Positions 36,776-46,039 of a stretch of 64,000 bases of DNA are shown one piece after another; within the stretch, counting starts at the first letter, position 1, and each line of letters starts with the position of its first letter. Both the position numbers and the translations under genes were made by a program. The notes beneath the pieces are model-generated. The model did no database searches. It saw only the letters and a program-made list of their open reading frames with translations, and was not told the DNA's origin. Source of the DNA: Uliginosibacterium sp. 31-16 (GTDB taxonomy: Bacteria; Pseudomonadota; Gammaproteobacteria; Burkholderiales; Rhodocyclaceae); contig NZ_JAVALZ010000002.1 in the NCBI RefSeq assembly GCF_030730865.1, forward strand, positions 841,733 through 905,732, given 5' to 3'.

Positions 36776-37234
36776 ATGCTCACCTTTCTTGCCGATGCAG
36801 AGACCACTGAAGCCTTCGGCGCCGCGCTGGCACCCGCGCTCATGCCGGGATTGGTGATCTGGCTGTCGGGCGACCTGGGGGCCGGCAAGACGACACTGAC
36901 ACGCGGGCTGCTGCGTGCCCTGGGGCATCAGGGAAGTGTAAAAAGCCCCACGTACACCTTGCTTGAAGTTTATGCTGTTTCTAGAATTGCGCTGTATCAC
37001 TTTGATTTCTATAGATTCAATACTCCAGATGAATTTCTTGAAGCGGGACTGGAAGAGTACTTTGGCGGCGCCGGCGTGTGCCTCGTCGAATGGGCCGACA
37101 AGGCCCTGCCCTACGTACCACCCGCCGATCTGGAAATCCATCTGCAGGTTGCCGGCGATGGCCGTGCAGCACGCGTTGAAGCGCACAGCCCCCGAGGCAT
37201 CGAATGTCTGAAGCACGTCACCCTTCCCTGCTGA
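36776..37234 (+). CDS. tsaE: tRNA threonylcarbamoyladenosine biosynthesis ATPase TsaE
   Basis: A 152-residue P-loop ATPase that, with TsaB and TsaD, makes t6A37 in ANN-decoding tRNAs. Walker A is GDLGAGKTTLTRG; SVKSPTYTLLEVY and the WAD signature in LVEWADKALP are typical. I start at MLTFLADAE (36776) with CGGAG upstream. A patch around 36963-37040 is AT-richer than its surroundings, but the frame is intact. The end overlaps the start of amiC by 31 bases. Confidence 0.95.
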   Translation: MLTFLADAETTEAFGAALAPALMPGLVIWLSGDLGAGKTTLTRGLLRALGHQGSVKSPTYTLLEVYAVSRIALYHFDFYRFNTPDEFLEAGLEEYFGGAGVCLVEWADKALPYVPPADLEIHLQVAGDGRAARVEAHSPRGIECLKHVTLPC

Positions 37235-38574
37235 CCCCGCCGCCGGATCTGTCGCGCAGGCGCGCGCTCAAGGCCGGCGCCCTGCTGATGACCCTGCTGG
37301 TCACGCCGACAGGCATGGCACAGGGCAACCCGCGTCTGATCGCCGTACGCGTGTGGCCTTCACGCGACTACACCCGGATCACGCTGGAAGGCGCCGAAGC
37401 ACTGAAGTTCAGCCACCAGATCGTGAAGAATCCGGAGCGGCTGGTGGTCGATCTGGAAGGCGTCGAATTCGACAGCGTGCTCGCCAGCCTGCCGGACAAG
37501 ATTTCCGAAGCCGATCCCTATATCAAGCTGATCCGCGCCGGGCGCAACCGGCCTGGTGTGGTACGTCTGGTCGTGGAACTGAAGGCCGAGATCAAGCCGC
37601 AGATTTTTTCGCTGCCACCGGCCGGCAGCTATGGTCACCGCCTGGTCCTCGATCTGTATCCGGCGGTGGAGCTTGATCCGCTCCTGGCACTGATCGAGAA
37701 ACACTCGCCCGAAGATGCGGTACTCGGCTACACAGGCCCACAAGCCAATACTGGCGCGGCTGACGACAACCCCTTCCGTGTCAACCGCGACAGTAGCCGC
37801 TCTCCAGCTACCCCTGCGGCAAACGACCGCCCGGTGCGGCGCAGCGGGCAGGACCTGCGTCTGATCACCATCGCGCTTGACCCCGGCCACGGCGGCGAAG
37901 ACCCCGGCGCCATCGGCGCGCGCGGCACCTACGAAAAAACCGTCACCCTGGATATCGCTCGCCGCCTCAAAGCGAAGATCGACGCCGAACCGAACATGCG
38001 CGCCATGCTCACGCGTGACGCGGACTTCTTCGTGCCGCTCGGCCAACGCGTCGAAAAGGCCCGCCGGGTGCAGGCCGATCTGTTCGTCTCGATCCACGCC
38101 GACGCCTTCATCAAGCCCGAGGCGCGCGGCAGTTCGGTCTTCGTGCTGTCAGACCGCGGAGCGACGAGCACGGCAGCGCGCTGGCTGGCCAACAAGGAAA
38201 ACTCGGCTGATCTGATCGGCGGGGTCAATCTGGGGGTGAAGGACAGCCATCTGGCCAAGACCCTGCTCGATCTATCGCAGACCGCCACCCTGAACGACAG
38301 CATGAAGGTGGCGAAAGCCGTGCTCGGCGAGCTGGGCGGCATCAACCAGTTGCACAAGGGCGAGGTCGAGCAGGCCAGCTTCGCCGTGCTCAAGGCGCCG
38401 GACATCCCCTCGATGCTGGTCGAGACGGCCTTCATCTCGAACCCGGAAGAAGAGAAGCGCCTGACCGACGATGCTTATCAGGACAAGATGGCCGAAGCCA
38501 TGCTGCGCGGCATCAAGCGCTATTTCGCCAAAAATCCGCCGCTGACCCGCAACAAGATCGCCCTGAAGGACTGA
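37204..38574 (+). CDS. amiC: N-acetylmuramoyl-L-alanine amidase AmiC
   Basis: A 456-residue periplasmic zinc amidase that separates daughter cells. A twin-arginine-type signal (SRRRALKAGALLMTLLV) leads to an AMIN domain (about 40-150), a linker rich in S, P and N, and an amidase_3 domain (about 216-450) with zinc/catalytic motifs LDPGHGGEDPGAIG, EKTVTLDIA and FVSIHADAF. The tsaE-amiC order with overlapping frames is standard in proteobacteria. Export by Tat matches E. coli AmiC. Confidence 0.95.
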   Translation: MSEARHPSLLTPPPDLSRRRALKAGALLMTLLVTPTGMAQGNPRLIAVRVWPSRDYTRITLEGAEALKFSHQIVKNPERLVVDLEGVEFDSVLASLPDKISEADPYIKLIRAGRNRPGVVRLVVELKAEIKPQIFSLPPAGSYGHRLVLDLYPAVELDPLLALIEKHSPEDAVLGYTGPQANTGAADDNPFRVNRDSSRSPATPAANDRPVRRSGQDLRLITIALDPGHGGEDPGAIGARGTYEKTVTLDIARRLKAKIDAEPNMRAMLTRDADFFVPLGQRVEKARRVQADLFVSIHADAFIKPEARGSSVFVLSDRGATSTAARWLANKENSADLIGGVNLGVKDSHLAKTLLDLSQTATLNDSMKVAKAVLGELGGINQLHKGEVEQASFAVLKAPDIPSMLVETAFISNPEEEKRLTDDAYQDKMAEAMLRGIKRYFAKNPPLTRNKIALKD

Positions 38575-38812
38575 GCCTAATCACAGGACCAGCGGCACCC
38601 TGCGCGCGATCCGCGCGCCCTGCCAGACGATCACCGGCGGACGCCCTCAGCGTTGCAGAAAGTGACGTTTAGCGTCACGTCCGTCCCCGCATTGTCACAC
38701 CACCATCTCGCCAAAACCGGCATAAACGTGAAATTCGTCACGCCGCAAGACGGTGGCGAGCGTGGCATACCGCTTGCTGATTCATCTGCAGATAAAAATG
38801 TGCTGATGAACA

Positions 38813-40312
38813 ATGAACAAACGGGAACTCCAGCGCCTCGTTGCGCGCCTGGAAAAACAAAGCAAGGCCGCACCGGGGACTTACCGCCTCAAGGTCGCCC
38901 TGCTTGCGGCACTCGGCTACGCCTACATCTTCCTGATCACGGGTCTGGCGGTCAGCAGTCTGCTGTGGGCCATCTGGCAGGCCGCTTCGGGTGATTTTTT
39001 CGGTGCCTTGCGCGTCGGGCTTCTGGGCGGTCTGGTGTCCCTGCTGCTGCTGCCAGCCCTGTGGGTGAAAATTCCGCAACCGCAGGGCCGGATACTGAAC
39101 GCCGACACCGCACCCAAGCTCTTCGCCATGATCGAAAAGATCCGTGACAAGGCGCGCTGCCCGCAGATCGATCAGGTCATCCTCAACGATGCGTTCAACA
39201 CCTCGATCATGCAGATCCCGCGTCTGGGTATCCTGGGCTGGCACCGCAACGTCCTGATCATCGGCCTGCCCATGCTGCAGGCACTCTCCCGCAAGGAGTT
39301 CGCAGCCATCCTGGCACACGAGTTCGGCCACCTGTCCAGCCGCCACGGCCAGCTCGGCACCTGGATCTACCGCATCCGCACGGTATGGATGCATGTGCAT
39401 GACGCGTTCCGCGACGGCGATGGTTTCGGCAATCTGCTGCTGACCCGTTTCCTGCGCTGGTACATCCCGTTTTTCAACGCTTACAGCTTTGTGCTGGCCC
39501 GGCAGGATGAATACGAGGCCGATCGCCTCGCCGCCACCATCGTCGGGCCGCGCACCATGGCGGATGCGCTGATCGCGATTGCCGTACGCGGCCGCTTCAT
39601 CAACGACCGCTTCTGGCCCGATCTGTGGAGCCGGGCCGATCGCCACCTGAACCCGCCCTTCCTGCCGCACGGCTCGATGCGCACCGCCCTGCATCTGGGA
39701 CTGGAAGAGAAACAGGCCGAGCGCTGGCTGAGCGAGGAATTGCGTCGCGACACGGCGAACGATGACACGCATCCCTGTCTGCGCGAACGCATCCTGGCCC
39801 TGCACACTCCCTGTGAGCTGCCCCCTGAAGCCACCCACAGCGCCGCCCAGGCCCTGCTTGGCGACAGCCTGGCAGAATTGCAGCATGCCTTCGATGGCCT
39901 CTGGCAACAGCACAACGGGGCACGCTGGCGCGAACGCTTCCACACGGTCAGCTCGGCCAAGGAAACCGTCGTGCGCACCGAAAACCACGCGCTGAACAAT
40001 CTCAGCCCGGAAGAGCTGAGCCACTACGCTCTCGCGCTGGAGACCCTGAACCGCGCCGACGAAGCCCTGCCCCTGCTGCGTCAGGCCGCAGACCATCCGC
40101 ACGGCCCGGCCACCGCCGCACTGGCCGCGGCACGCATCCTCCACGGGCTGGGCGACGAGACGACCATTCGCTATCTGGAGCTGGCCATGCAGCGCGATCG
40201 CAGCCTGGCCGAAGAGGCCACCACCCAGGCCGCCGCGTTCTACGAAGCGCGCGGTGACGCCGACCGGGCCAGCACCTACTGGCAGCGCCTGACGCGCCTG
40301 CACAGCGCCTGA
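38813..40312 (+). CDS. M48 family membrane metallopeptidase
   Basis: A 499-residue protein with two N-terminal transmembrane helices (about 31-58 and 66-86), then an M48 catalytic domain with LAHEFGHLSS (H169, E170, H173) and the downstream acidic ligand in RQDEYEADRLAA. The C-terminal part (about 380-499) is helical and TPR-like (YALALETLNRADEALPLLRQ). It resembles HtpX/Ste24-type zinc peptidases that act on membrane proteins. The gap before it (238 bases) holds only a small GTGACG/CGTCAC inverted repeat near 38661. A hairpin lies over its stop codon (40303-40332). Confidence 0.87.
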   Translation: MNKRELQRLVARLEKQSKAAPGTYRLKVALLAALGYAYIFLITGLAVSSLLWAIWQAASGDFFGALRVGLLGGLVSLLLLPALWVKIPQPQGRILNADTAPKLFAMIEKIRDKARCPQIDQVILNDAFNTSIMQIPRLGILGWHRNVLIIGLPMLQALSRKEFAAILAHEFGHLSSRHGQLGTWIYRIRTVWMHVHDAFRDGDGFGNLLLTRFLRWYIPFFNAYSFVLARQDEYEADRLAATIVGPRTMADALIAIAVRGRFINDRFWPDLWSRADRHLNPPFLPHGSMRTALHLGLEEKQAERWLSEELRRDTANDDTHPCLRERILALHTPCELPPEATHSAAQALLGDSLAELQHAFDGLWQQHNGARWRERFHTVSSAKETVVRTENHALNNLSPEELSHYALALETLNRADEALPLLRQAADHPHGPATAALAAARILHGLGDETTIRYLELAMQRDRSLAEEATTQAAAFYEARGDADRASTYWQRLTRLHSA

Positions 40313-40377
40313 GTTTCAGTTTTCAGGCGCTGTATGTTGCCCGGAAAGCCGCTCACAGCAAGCATTCCCAGCCCCCT

Positions 40378-40453
40378 GCCATGAAGACCCGCCTGCATCC
40401 TTGCTGTGCGCACGGCCTGCCCGCTCAGGCCCGCCGGGTGCGGGTCTTCAGGC
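40378..40453. repeat. Dispersed palindromic repeat, inverted pair (locus H)
   Basis: GCCATGAAGACCCGC (40378-40392) and the opposed GGTGCGGGTCTTCAGGC (ending 40453), with GCCCGCCGG next to it, match the repeat family. It lies in the gap between the M48 gene and the hydrolase gene. Confidence 0.55.
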
Positions 40454-40526
40454 TATCCTGCACAGAGCTCACCGGGCATGCTGTAATCACGCCTTCGCCA
40501 CGTCTTCGCGATTCCTGCATCAATCC

Positions 40527-41678
40527 ATGCGCCAACTGTTCTGTCTGAGTCTGGCCCTGAGCCTGCTGAGCGGTGGTTCCCTGCGGGCAGAGGAGCTTCT
40601 GCATCGCGACATCAACGAAGCCATCATTCGCCTGCCAGTCACCGCACGTGACCTCAACAACGTGGAAACGCGCGGCGAAATCCTTGTCACCACCTTCAAA
40701 CCGGCCGGCGATGGCCCCTTTCCACTGGTGGTGATCAGTCATGGGCGGGACAGCCAGAAGCGCGCAGAAGTCGGCCGCTCGCGCTTCGAGTCCGCGGCCC
40801 GTTATTTCGTGCGCAAGGGCTTCGCCGTAGCGGTACCGACACGCCTGGGTTATGGCGATACCGCAACCGCCGGCGACCCCGAAAGCAATGGCCGGCAATG
40901 CAGCCTCGCCCGCTACGACGTGGCCATGGCCGCCTCGGCCAGCCAGATCGCCGCCACCGTAAAACGCCTGCGCGAGGAACGCTGGATCGACCCCGGGCGC
41001 CTGCTGCTCGTCGGTCAGTCAGTCGGTGGCATCAGCACGGTCGCCGCGACGGCACAGAACATTCCGGGGCTCATCGCAGCCATCAACTTTGCCGGCGGGC
41101 ATGGCGGACGACCCGACACCCACCCCGGCGAGCCCTGCAACCCCGCGGCACTGGAACGCCTCTATGGCGAATTCGGCAAAACCGCCAGAGCGCCGATGCT
41201 GTGGATCTACACGGAAAACGACCGCTATTTCAATCCGGCCCATTCGCAGGCCTGGCACGCGGCCTTCACGGCCAGCGGCGGGGTGGCCGAATACCGCCTC
41301 CTGCCCGCCTTTGGCGACAATGGGCACACCCTCTTCGCTGCCGGCAACGATCTCTGGCAACCCTTTCTGGATGACTGGCTGCGGCGCTTCGGCTTCAATC
41401 AACCCGGCCTGTTGTCGAAGCCTCCGGCCCGGCCCGCCAGCCCGGTCGAGGCGCTCGACAAGGTGCCCTATCTGAGCCAGAACAGCCTTGCCACGGGCTA
41501 CGCCGCGTTCCTGGACAAGGCCGCACCGCGGGCCTTTGCCCTGAGCCCGCAAGGCAACTGGGGCTGGGCCAGCGGCAAGGACGATTTGCTCTCGCGCACC
41601 CTGGCCAATTGCCAGCGCAAGAGCGGCAACCCCTGCAAGCTGTATGCGGTAGATAATGACGTGGTCTGGCAACCCTGA
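40527..41678 (+). CDS. Secreted alpha/beta hydrolase, dienelactone-hydrolase-like
   Basis: A 383-residue protein with a signal peptide (about 1-21, MRQLFCLSLALSLLSGGSLR) and an alpha/beta-hydrolase fold. The nucleophile elbow is VGQSVGGIS and the family opening is FPLVVISHGRDS. Acid and histidine candidates are in LWIYTENDRYF and GDNGHTLF. The start at 40527 gives the signal peptide; the frame extends upstream into the repeat region. Substrate is unknown. It is 18 bases before the FAH-family gene, probably one transcript. Confidence 0.82.
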   Translation: MRQLFCLSLALSLLSGGSLRAEELLHRDINEAIIRLPVTARDLNNVETRGEILVTTFKPAGDGPFPLVVISHGRDSQKRAEVGRSRFESAARYFVRKGFAVAVPTRLGYGDTATAGDPESNGRQCSLARYDVAMAASASQIAATVKRLREERWIDPGRLLLVGQSVGGISTVAATAQNIPGLIAAINFAGGHGGRPDTHPGEPCNPAALERLYGEFGKTARAPMLWIYTENDRYFNPAHSQAWHAAFTASGGVAEYRLLPAFGDNGHTLFAAGNDLWQPFLDDWLRRFGFNQPGLLSKPPARPASPVEALDKVPYLSQNSLATGYAAFLDKAAPRAFALSPQGNWGWASGKDDLLSRTLANCQRKSGNPCKLYAVDNDVVWQP

Positions 41679-41696
41679 AACACTCTGGAGTTTTAC

Positions 41697-42404
41697 ATGA
41701 GCGCCACCCCCGACTATGTCGTCCCCCTTCCTGCCGTCGCTTCGCTGCCGGTCGCCGGCTCGGCGGCCCGTTTCCCGGTGCGCCGCATCTACTGCGTGGG
41801 GCGCAACTACCTCGACCACATCCGCGAGCTGGGCAATGACGAGAAGGAGCCGCCGATCTTCTTCACCAAACCGCGGGACGCCATCGAACAGGACGGCGCA
41901 ACCATCCCCTACGCCAGCGCCACGGAGAACTACCATTTCGAACTCGAACTGGCCGTGGCCCTGCAGTCGGGCGGCTACAACATCCCCGCCGAGACCGCGC
42001 TCGAGCATGTCTTCGGCTACGCCGTGGCGCTCGACATGACCCGCCGCGACCTGCAGAAACAGCTCACCTCCAGAGCCGGCCCGTGGGATGTCGCCAAGGC
42101 CTTCGATCATTCGGCCCCGTGCGGCACGATTCATCCGGTCGCCCAAGTCGGTCATCCGGATGCCGGGCGCATCCATCTGACCGTGAACGGTGAAACAAAA
42201 CAGGACGCCGACCTCAAGGCGATGATCTGGGATGTACCGCACATCATTGCGCACCTGTCCCGGCTCTTCGAGCTGCAGGCTGGCGATATCATCCTCACCG
42301 GCACGCCCGCCGGCGTCGGCCCGGTGCAGACTGGCGATACACTGGTAGGCAGCATTGACGGGCTCGGCACGCTGAGCATCCATATCGGCGCACCCTGCGC
42401 CTGA
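41697..42404 (+). CDS. Fumarylacetoacetate hydrolase family protein
   Basis: A 235-residue enzyme of the FAH family. Seen are YCVGRNYLDHIREL, EPPIFFTKPRDA, the metal-binding ENYHFELELAV, GYAVALDMTRRDLQ and ILTGTPAGVGPVQ. This pattern is closest to fumarylpyruvate hydrolase (NagK type) or acylpyruvate hydrolases. No other gentisate-pathway gene is nearby, so the natural substrate is uncertain. Confidence 0.9.
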   Translation: MSATPDYVVPLPAVASLPVAGSAARFPVRRIYCVGRNYLDHIRELGNDEKEPPIFFTKPRDAIEQDGATIPYASATENYHFELELAVALQSGGYNIPAETALEHVFGYAVALDMTRRDLQKQLTSRAGPWDVAKAFDHSAPCGTIHPVAQVGHPDAGRIHLTVNGETKQDADLKAMIWDVPHIIAHLSRLFELQAGDIILTGTPAGVGPVQTGDTLVGSIDGLGTLSIHIGAPCA

Positions 42405-42426
42405 ATCACTCACGGGAGACACCTAC

Positions 42427-42996
42427 ATGGCAGGCTGGATCGCACTCGGCTTACTGATCGTCGTACTGACCTACGGCATGCTGCTCTACAACGGCCTGGT
42501 CACCCTCAAACACAACGTAGCCCGCGCCTGGGCCAACATTGACGTGCTGCTCAAGCAGCGCCATGACGAACTGCCCAAGCTGGTCGAGGTCTGCAAGCAG
42601 TACCAGCAGTTCGAGCAAGCCACGCTGGAGCGCGTGATCGCCGCCCGCGCCGGCGTCGCCACCGCCCGCGCAGCTCAGGACATTCCAGCCCTGGGCACTG
42701 CCGAAGGGGCGCTGCGGGCCGGCCTGGGCCAGCTCTTCGCCGTCGCCGAGGCCTACCCGGAGCTGCGAACCAGCGAGCACTTCAAGCAGTTGCAGCAACG
42801 CATCAGCGGGCTGGAAAACACCATTGCCGACCGCCGCGAGCTCTACAACGAGACGGTGAACCTCAACAATGTGCGGGTCGAACAATTCCCCGATGCGCTG
42901 ATCGCCCGCCTGTTCAATTTCGAACTCAAGCCGCTGCTCGAATTCGCTGCCAGCGAGAAGAGCGACGTCGACATGGGACAACTCTTCAAGGGCTGA
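42427..42996 (+). CDS. lemA: LemA family membrane protein
   Basis: A 189-residue protein with an N-terminal helix (about 3-22) and a long helical domain with the family motif YNGLVTLKHNVARAWANIDVLLKQR and ISGLENTIADRRELYNETV. The function of LemA is poorly defined. It is followed three bases later by a GIDE-domain gene; this pair is conserved in many bacteria. Confidence 0.94.
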   Translation: MAGWIALGLLIVVLTYGMLLYNGLVTLKHNVARAWANIDVLLKQRHDELPKLVEVCKQYQQFEQATLERVIAARAGVATARAAQDIPALGTAEGALRAGLGQLFAVAEAYPELRTSEHFKQLQQRISGLENTIADRRELYNETVNLNNVRVEQFPDALIARLFNFELKPLLEFAASEKSDVDMGQLFKG

Positions 42997-42999
42997 TCC

Positions 43000-43905
43000 G
43001 TGTCCAGTCTGCCAGATGTCCAGACCCTGCTCACCCGGGGTCTGCTGCCGGCCCTGCTCGGCGTCCTGCTGTTCGCCCTGTTCATCGGCGCACGGGCGGC
43101 CGAACTGCAGCCCTGGCACCTCACCCTGATGCTGGCCGCCATCGCGCTCATCGCCTGGACCTTTGCCTACCGGCGCTACCGCCATTACACCGATACACCC
43201 GGCGCGCCCATCAGCTCGGCGCCGCAGGGCTACATTGCCATCGAAGGCATCGGTCGGGCCCTGCCCGGCGAGCCGCTGCGCTCGCCTTTCAACTTCCTGC
43301 CCTGCCTGTGGTACCGGATGCAGGTGCAGGTCAAAGACAGCGACGGTGACTGGCGGACCGAAACAGACGAAACCAGCGACGCCTCCTTCATCCTCGAAGG
43401 CGCCGATGGTGCCCGCTGCACGATTGATCCGGCGGGCGCGAAGATCGAAGCCGTGCACAAGGATACGAGCACCGTTGGCGATCGCCGCAGCACGCAATGG
43501 CTGCTGATTCCCGGCACACGCCTGCACGCCATGGGCCACTTCGTGACGCGCCGTCCGGCCGATGATCACCCGGCCATCAACGTGGCACTGCGCGAAAAAC
43601 TCGCCGACTGGAAAGACATGGGAATTGCCCGGCGCTTTGACGCCGACGGCAACGGCGAACTGGACCTGAATGAATGGGAACAGGCGCGTGCCGCCGCACG
43701 CCAGGAAGTCGAGCAGGAGCGTCAGGCCGTTGCCGACTTCCCCGATTACCACACCCTGGTCGCCCCACCCGACGGGCGCCCCTTCGTTATTTCCGATCAC
43801 GCCCCGGAGCAGGTGGCCCGCCGCTACCAGTGGCAGGCCCGGATGACGCTGGCGCTGGCGCTGCTCGCCCTGATCATCACCGCCTGGATGGCAACGCATC
43901 CTTGA
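43000..43905 (+). CDS. GIDE-domain membrane protein with an EF-hand
   Basis: A 301-residue protein starting at GTG, three bases after lemA. Two N-terminal helices (about 9-29 and 35-50) are followed by a GIDE domain (GYIAIEGIGRALPGEPLRSP, LWYRMQVQVKDSDGDW, RSTQWLLIPGTRLHAMGHFV), the region shared with mitochondrial MUL1-type ligases but without a RING finger. Near residue 213 there is a full EF-hand loop DADGNGELDLNE, then a coiled stretch and a C-terminal helix. A calcium loop in this family is unexpected. A likely membrane partner of LemA. Confidence 0.85.
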   Translation: MSSLPDVQTLLTRGLLPALLGVLLFALFIGARAAELQPWHLTLMLAAIALIAWTFAYRRYRHYTDTPGAPISSAPQGYIAIEGIGRALPGEPLRSPFNFLPCLWYRMQVQVKDSDGDWRTETDETSDASFILEGADGARCTIDPAGAKIEAVHKDTSTVGDRRSTQWLLIPGTRLHAMGHFVTRRPADDHPAINVALREKLADWKDMGIARRFDADGNGELDLNEWEQARAAARQEVEQERQAVADFPDYHTLVAPPDGRPFVISDHAPEQVARRYQWQARMTLALALLALIITAWMATHP

Positions 43906-43928
43906 GGCGTATCTGGGATACGATGGCC

Positions 43929-44040
43929 GGAGAGCCTCCTCTGACAAGGCTTTTCGCGGCACACACCTCAAAACCCGCTCCGGATAAGGCTCTTCAGGCA
44001 GGTTATCTGAAGAAGTCCGCCGGAAGCGGCTCTCCAGATA
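43929..44040. repeat. Dispersed palindromic repeat, three copies (locus D)
   Basis: Copies at 43929-43961 (GGAGAGCCTCCTCTGAC plus AAGGCTTTTCGCGGCA) and 44005-44040 (inverted, TCTGAAGAAGTCCGCCGG plus AAGCGGCTCTCCAGA) flank a partial copy (AAGGCTCTTCAGGCAGG, 43986-44002). They occupy the gap between the convergent GIDE and queF genes. Confidence 0.7.
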
Positions 44041-44065
44041 CCCGAAGAACGCAACCCTTAAATAG

Positions 44066-44905
44066 CTACTGCCGGACCTCGAACAGCGTGTCCGCCGTCC
44101 AGTCCGCCCGATTGCTGCGGAAAGGGTTGATGTCCAGCCCGCCACGCCGGGTGTAACGCGCCCACACCGCCAGCTCGCGCGGCGCGCACTGGCGCAGGAT
44201 GTCGGTGAAGATGCGCTCCACGCATTGCTCGTGGAATTCGTTGTGCTCACGGAACGAGATGATGTAGCGCAAGAGCGCCTCGCGATCCAGCGCCGCGCCG
44301 CTGTAGCGGATCACCACCGTGCCCCAGTCCGGCTGGCCGGTGACGAGGCAGTTCGACTTGAGCAGATGCGAGAACAGCCATTCGTCCCGCACCTCGCGCG
44401 CGGCATCGGCGCGCAGCAGATCCGGCTGCGGGGAGTACTGGGTCACCTCGATATCCTGCCCATCCAGACACACGCCCTGCACATAGCCCATTGCACGGCG
44501 CGGCTTGCGTTCCAGCGGCGTGATCAGCACCTGCACACTCCCTCCTGCAGCCCCGGACAGATCGCGGGCAATCGTCGCCGACACCGCTTCGGCATTGTCC
44601 ATGCGCGTCTGGTTGAAGGAGTTCAGATACAGCTTCAATGATTTGGATTCGATCAGGCGCGGCGAATGCGCCGGCACGCGGAATTCGCCGATCGCCACCA
44701 CCGGCTTGCCACGCGGATTGAGCCAGGAGAGCTCGTAGGCATTCCACAGATCCTCGCCCATGAAAGGCAGGGAATCCGGTTGCAGGCCCAGTTCGTCGCG
44801 CTTTTGCTGGCGCGGAATCGGGAAGAGCAAGTGCGGCGCGTATTCGCTGCAGTAATCGGTGGCACGGCCCAGCGGAGAGTTTTCGGGTACACGCGTTTCG
44901 TTCAT
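44066..44905 (-). CDS. queF: NADPH-dependent 7-cyano-7-deazaguanine reductase QueF
   Basis: A 279-residue bimodular QueF that reduces preQ0 to preQ1 before Tgt uses it. Seen are ESKSLKLYLNSFNQTRM, the catalytic cysteine in LKSNCLVTGQPDWG, FHEQCVERIF, and the closing RYTRRGGLDINPFRSN. Length matches the E. coli-type long form. Its ATG overlaps the stop of the upstream esterase gene (ATGA). Confidence 0.97.
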   Translation of the reverse strand: MNETRVPENSPLGRATDYCSEYAPHLLFPIPRQQKRDELGLQPDSLPFMGEDLWNAYELSWLNPRGKPVVAIGEFRVPAHSPRLIESKSLKLYLNSFNQTRMDNAEAVSATIARDLSGAAGGSVQVLITPLERKPRRAMGYVQGVCLDGQDIEVTQYSPQPDLLRADAAREVRDEWLFSHLLKSNCLVTGQPDWGTVVIRYSGAALDREALLRYIISFREHNEFHEQCVERIFTDILRQCAPRELAVWARYTRRGGLDINPFRSNRADWTADTLFEVRQ

Positions 44906-45900
44906 GACAATTCCTGTGTTTCATGCAGCGGCGGCGTCGGCCGCCCCTGCGTCATCCGGGCCGCACGCAGGGCCGCAGCGATCTCGTTCAGCGCCACCCG
45001 CGTCTCGGCAAACAATTTGAACATGGTCACGAAGCCATGCACCATGCCCTCGAACTGTAGATGACGCGCGGCCACGCCGGCAGCCTTGAGCTTCTCCGCA
45101 TAGGCCGCGCCATCATCCGCCAGCGGGTCGCACTCGGCCGTGATCACCAGCGCCGGCGGCAGCCCGGCGTGGCTCGCAGCCAGCGCCGGGGAAGCGCGCC
45201 AGTCGAATTTCTCCAGCTCACGGGCAAAATAGTTGTGCTGGAACCAGAGCATCGTCTCGCGCTCCAGAAAATGCCCCGCACCATAGCGCCGGGCACTCTC
45301 GAATTCGCTCATCAGATCCGTCGCCGGATAGATCAGCAACTGATGGCGCAGCGCCGGACCGCCTGCATCACGCGCCATCAGCGCCAGCACCGCCGCCAGC
45401 GTGCCGCCCGCCGAATCCCCGCCGACGCTGATCCCGTCCGCATCCAGATGCAGCCTGGGGGCCTCGCGCACCAGCCATTTCAGAGCGAACCAGGCATCAT
45501 CGACCCCCGCCGGAAACTGATATTCCGGCGCCAGACGATAATCCAGCGCGAGCACAGCGACGTCACACACATTCGCCAGCGCCCGGCACCAGGGGTCGTA
45601 GCTGGCCAGGTCGCCCAGCGTCCAGCCTCCGCCGTGCAGCCACAGCATCACCGGCAGGGCCACGCCCGGCAAGGCTCCCGCGGGGCGATAGACGCGCGCC
45701 AGGAGCGGGCCGCCCGCATGCTCACGGCGCGGGATTTCGATATCCGTCACGGCGGAAACCGCCTCCGGCTCCTCGCGATAGGCGTACATCAACTTGTAAA
45801 AACTGCGCCGTGCCACCTCCACCGGCAATTCGTGCAGGCGCGGCGCATCAATGCGGTGAAGCATGGCAAGCAAGGCGGCGGCGCGGGGGTCCAGCGGCAT
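44902..45900 (-). CDS. HSL-type alpha/beta hydrolase (esterase)
   Basis: A 332-residue cytoplasmic esterase of the hormone-sensitive lipase group. The oxyanion motif is LWLHGGGWTLGD, the nucleophile elbow GDSAGG, and the acid and histidine are in ITAECDPLADDG and MVHGFVTMF. No signal peptide. It is co-transcribed with queF, but a functional link is not evident. Confidence 0.92.
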   Translation of the reverse strand: MPLDPRAAALLAMLHRIDAPRLHELPVEVARRSFYKLMYAYREEPEAVSAVTDIEIPRREHAGGPLLARVYRPAGALPGVALPVMLWLHGGGWTLGDLASYDPWCRALANVCDVAVLALDYRLAPEYQFPAGVDDAWFALKWLVREAPRLHLDADGISVGGDSAGGTLAAVLALMARDAGGPALRHQLLIYPATDLMSEFESARRYGAGHFLERETMLWFQHNYFARELEKFDWRASPALAASHAGLPPALVITAECDPLADDGAAYAEKLKAAGVAARHLQFEGMVHGFVTMFKLFAETRVALNEIAAALRAARMTQGRPTPPLHETQELS

Positions 45901-46039
45901 GGGGATAATCCGGAAGGCGAGGCTGGATTTTACGGGGCCGGCAGGGAAAGCGGGAAGCCGGAAGTTGGCCGGATTGCCTCCTCACCCCCGGAGCGTTCCT
46001 CCCGTACAATCCCTCATCCATCACGAAGGCATAAGCACC

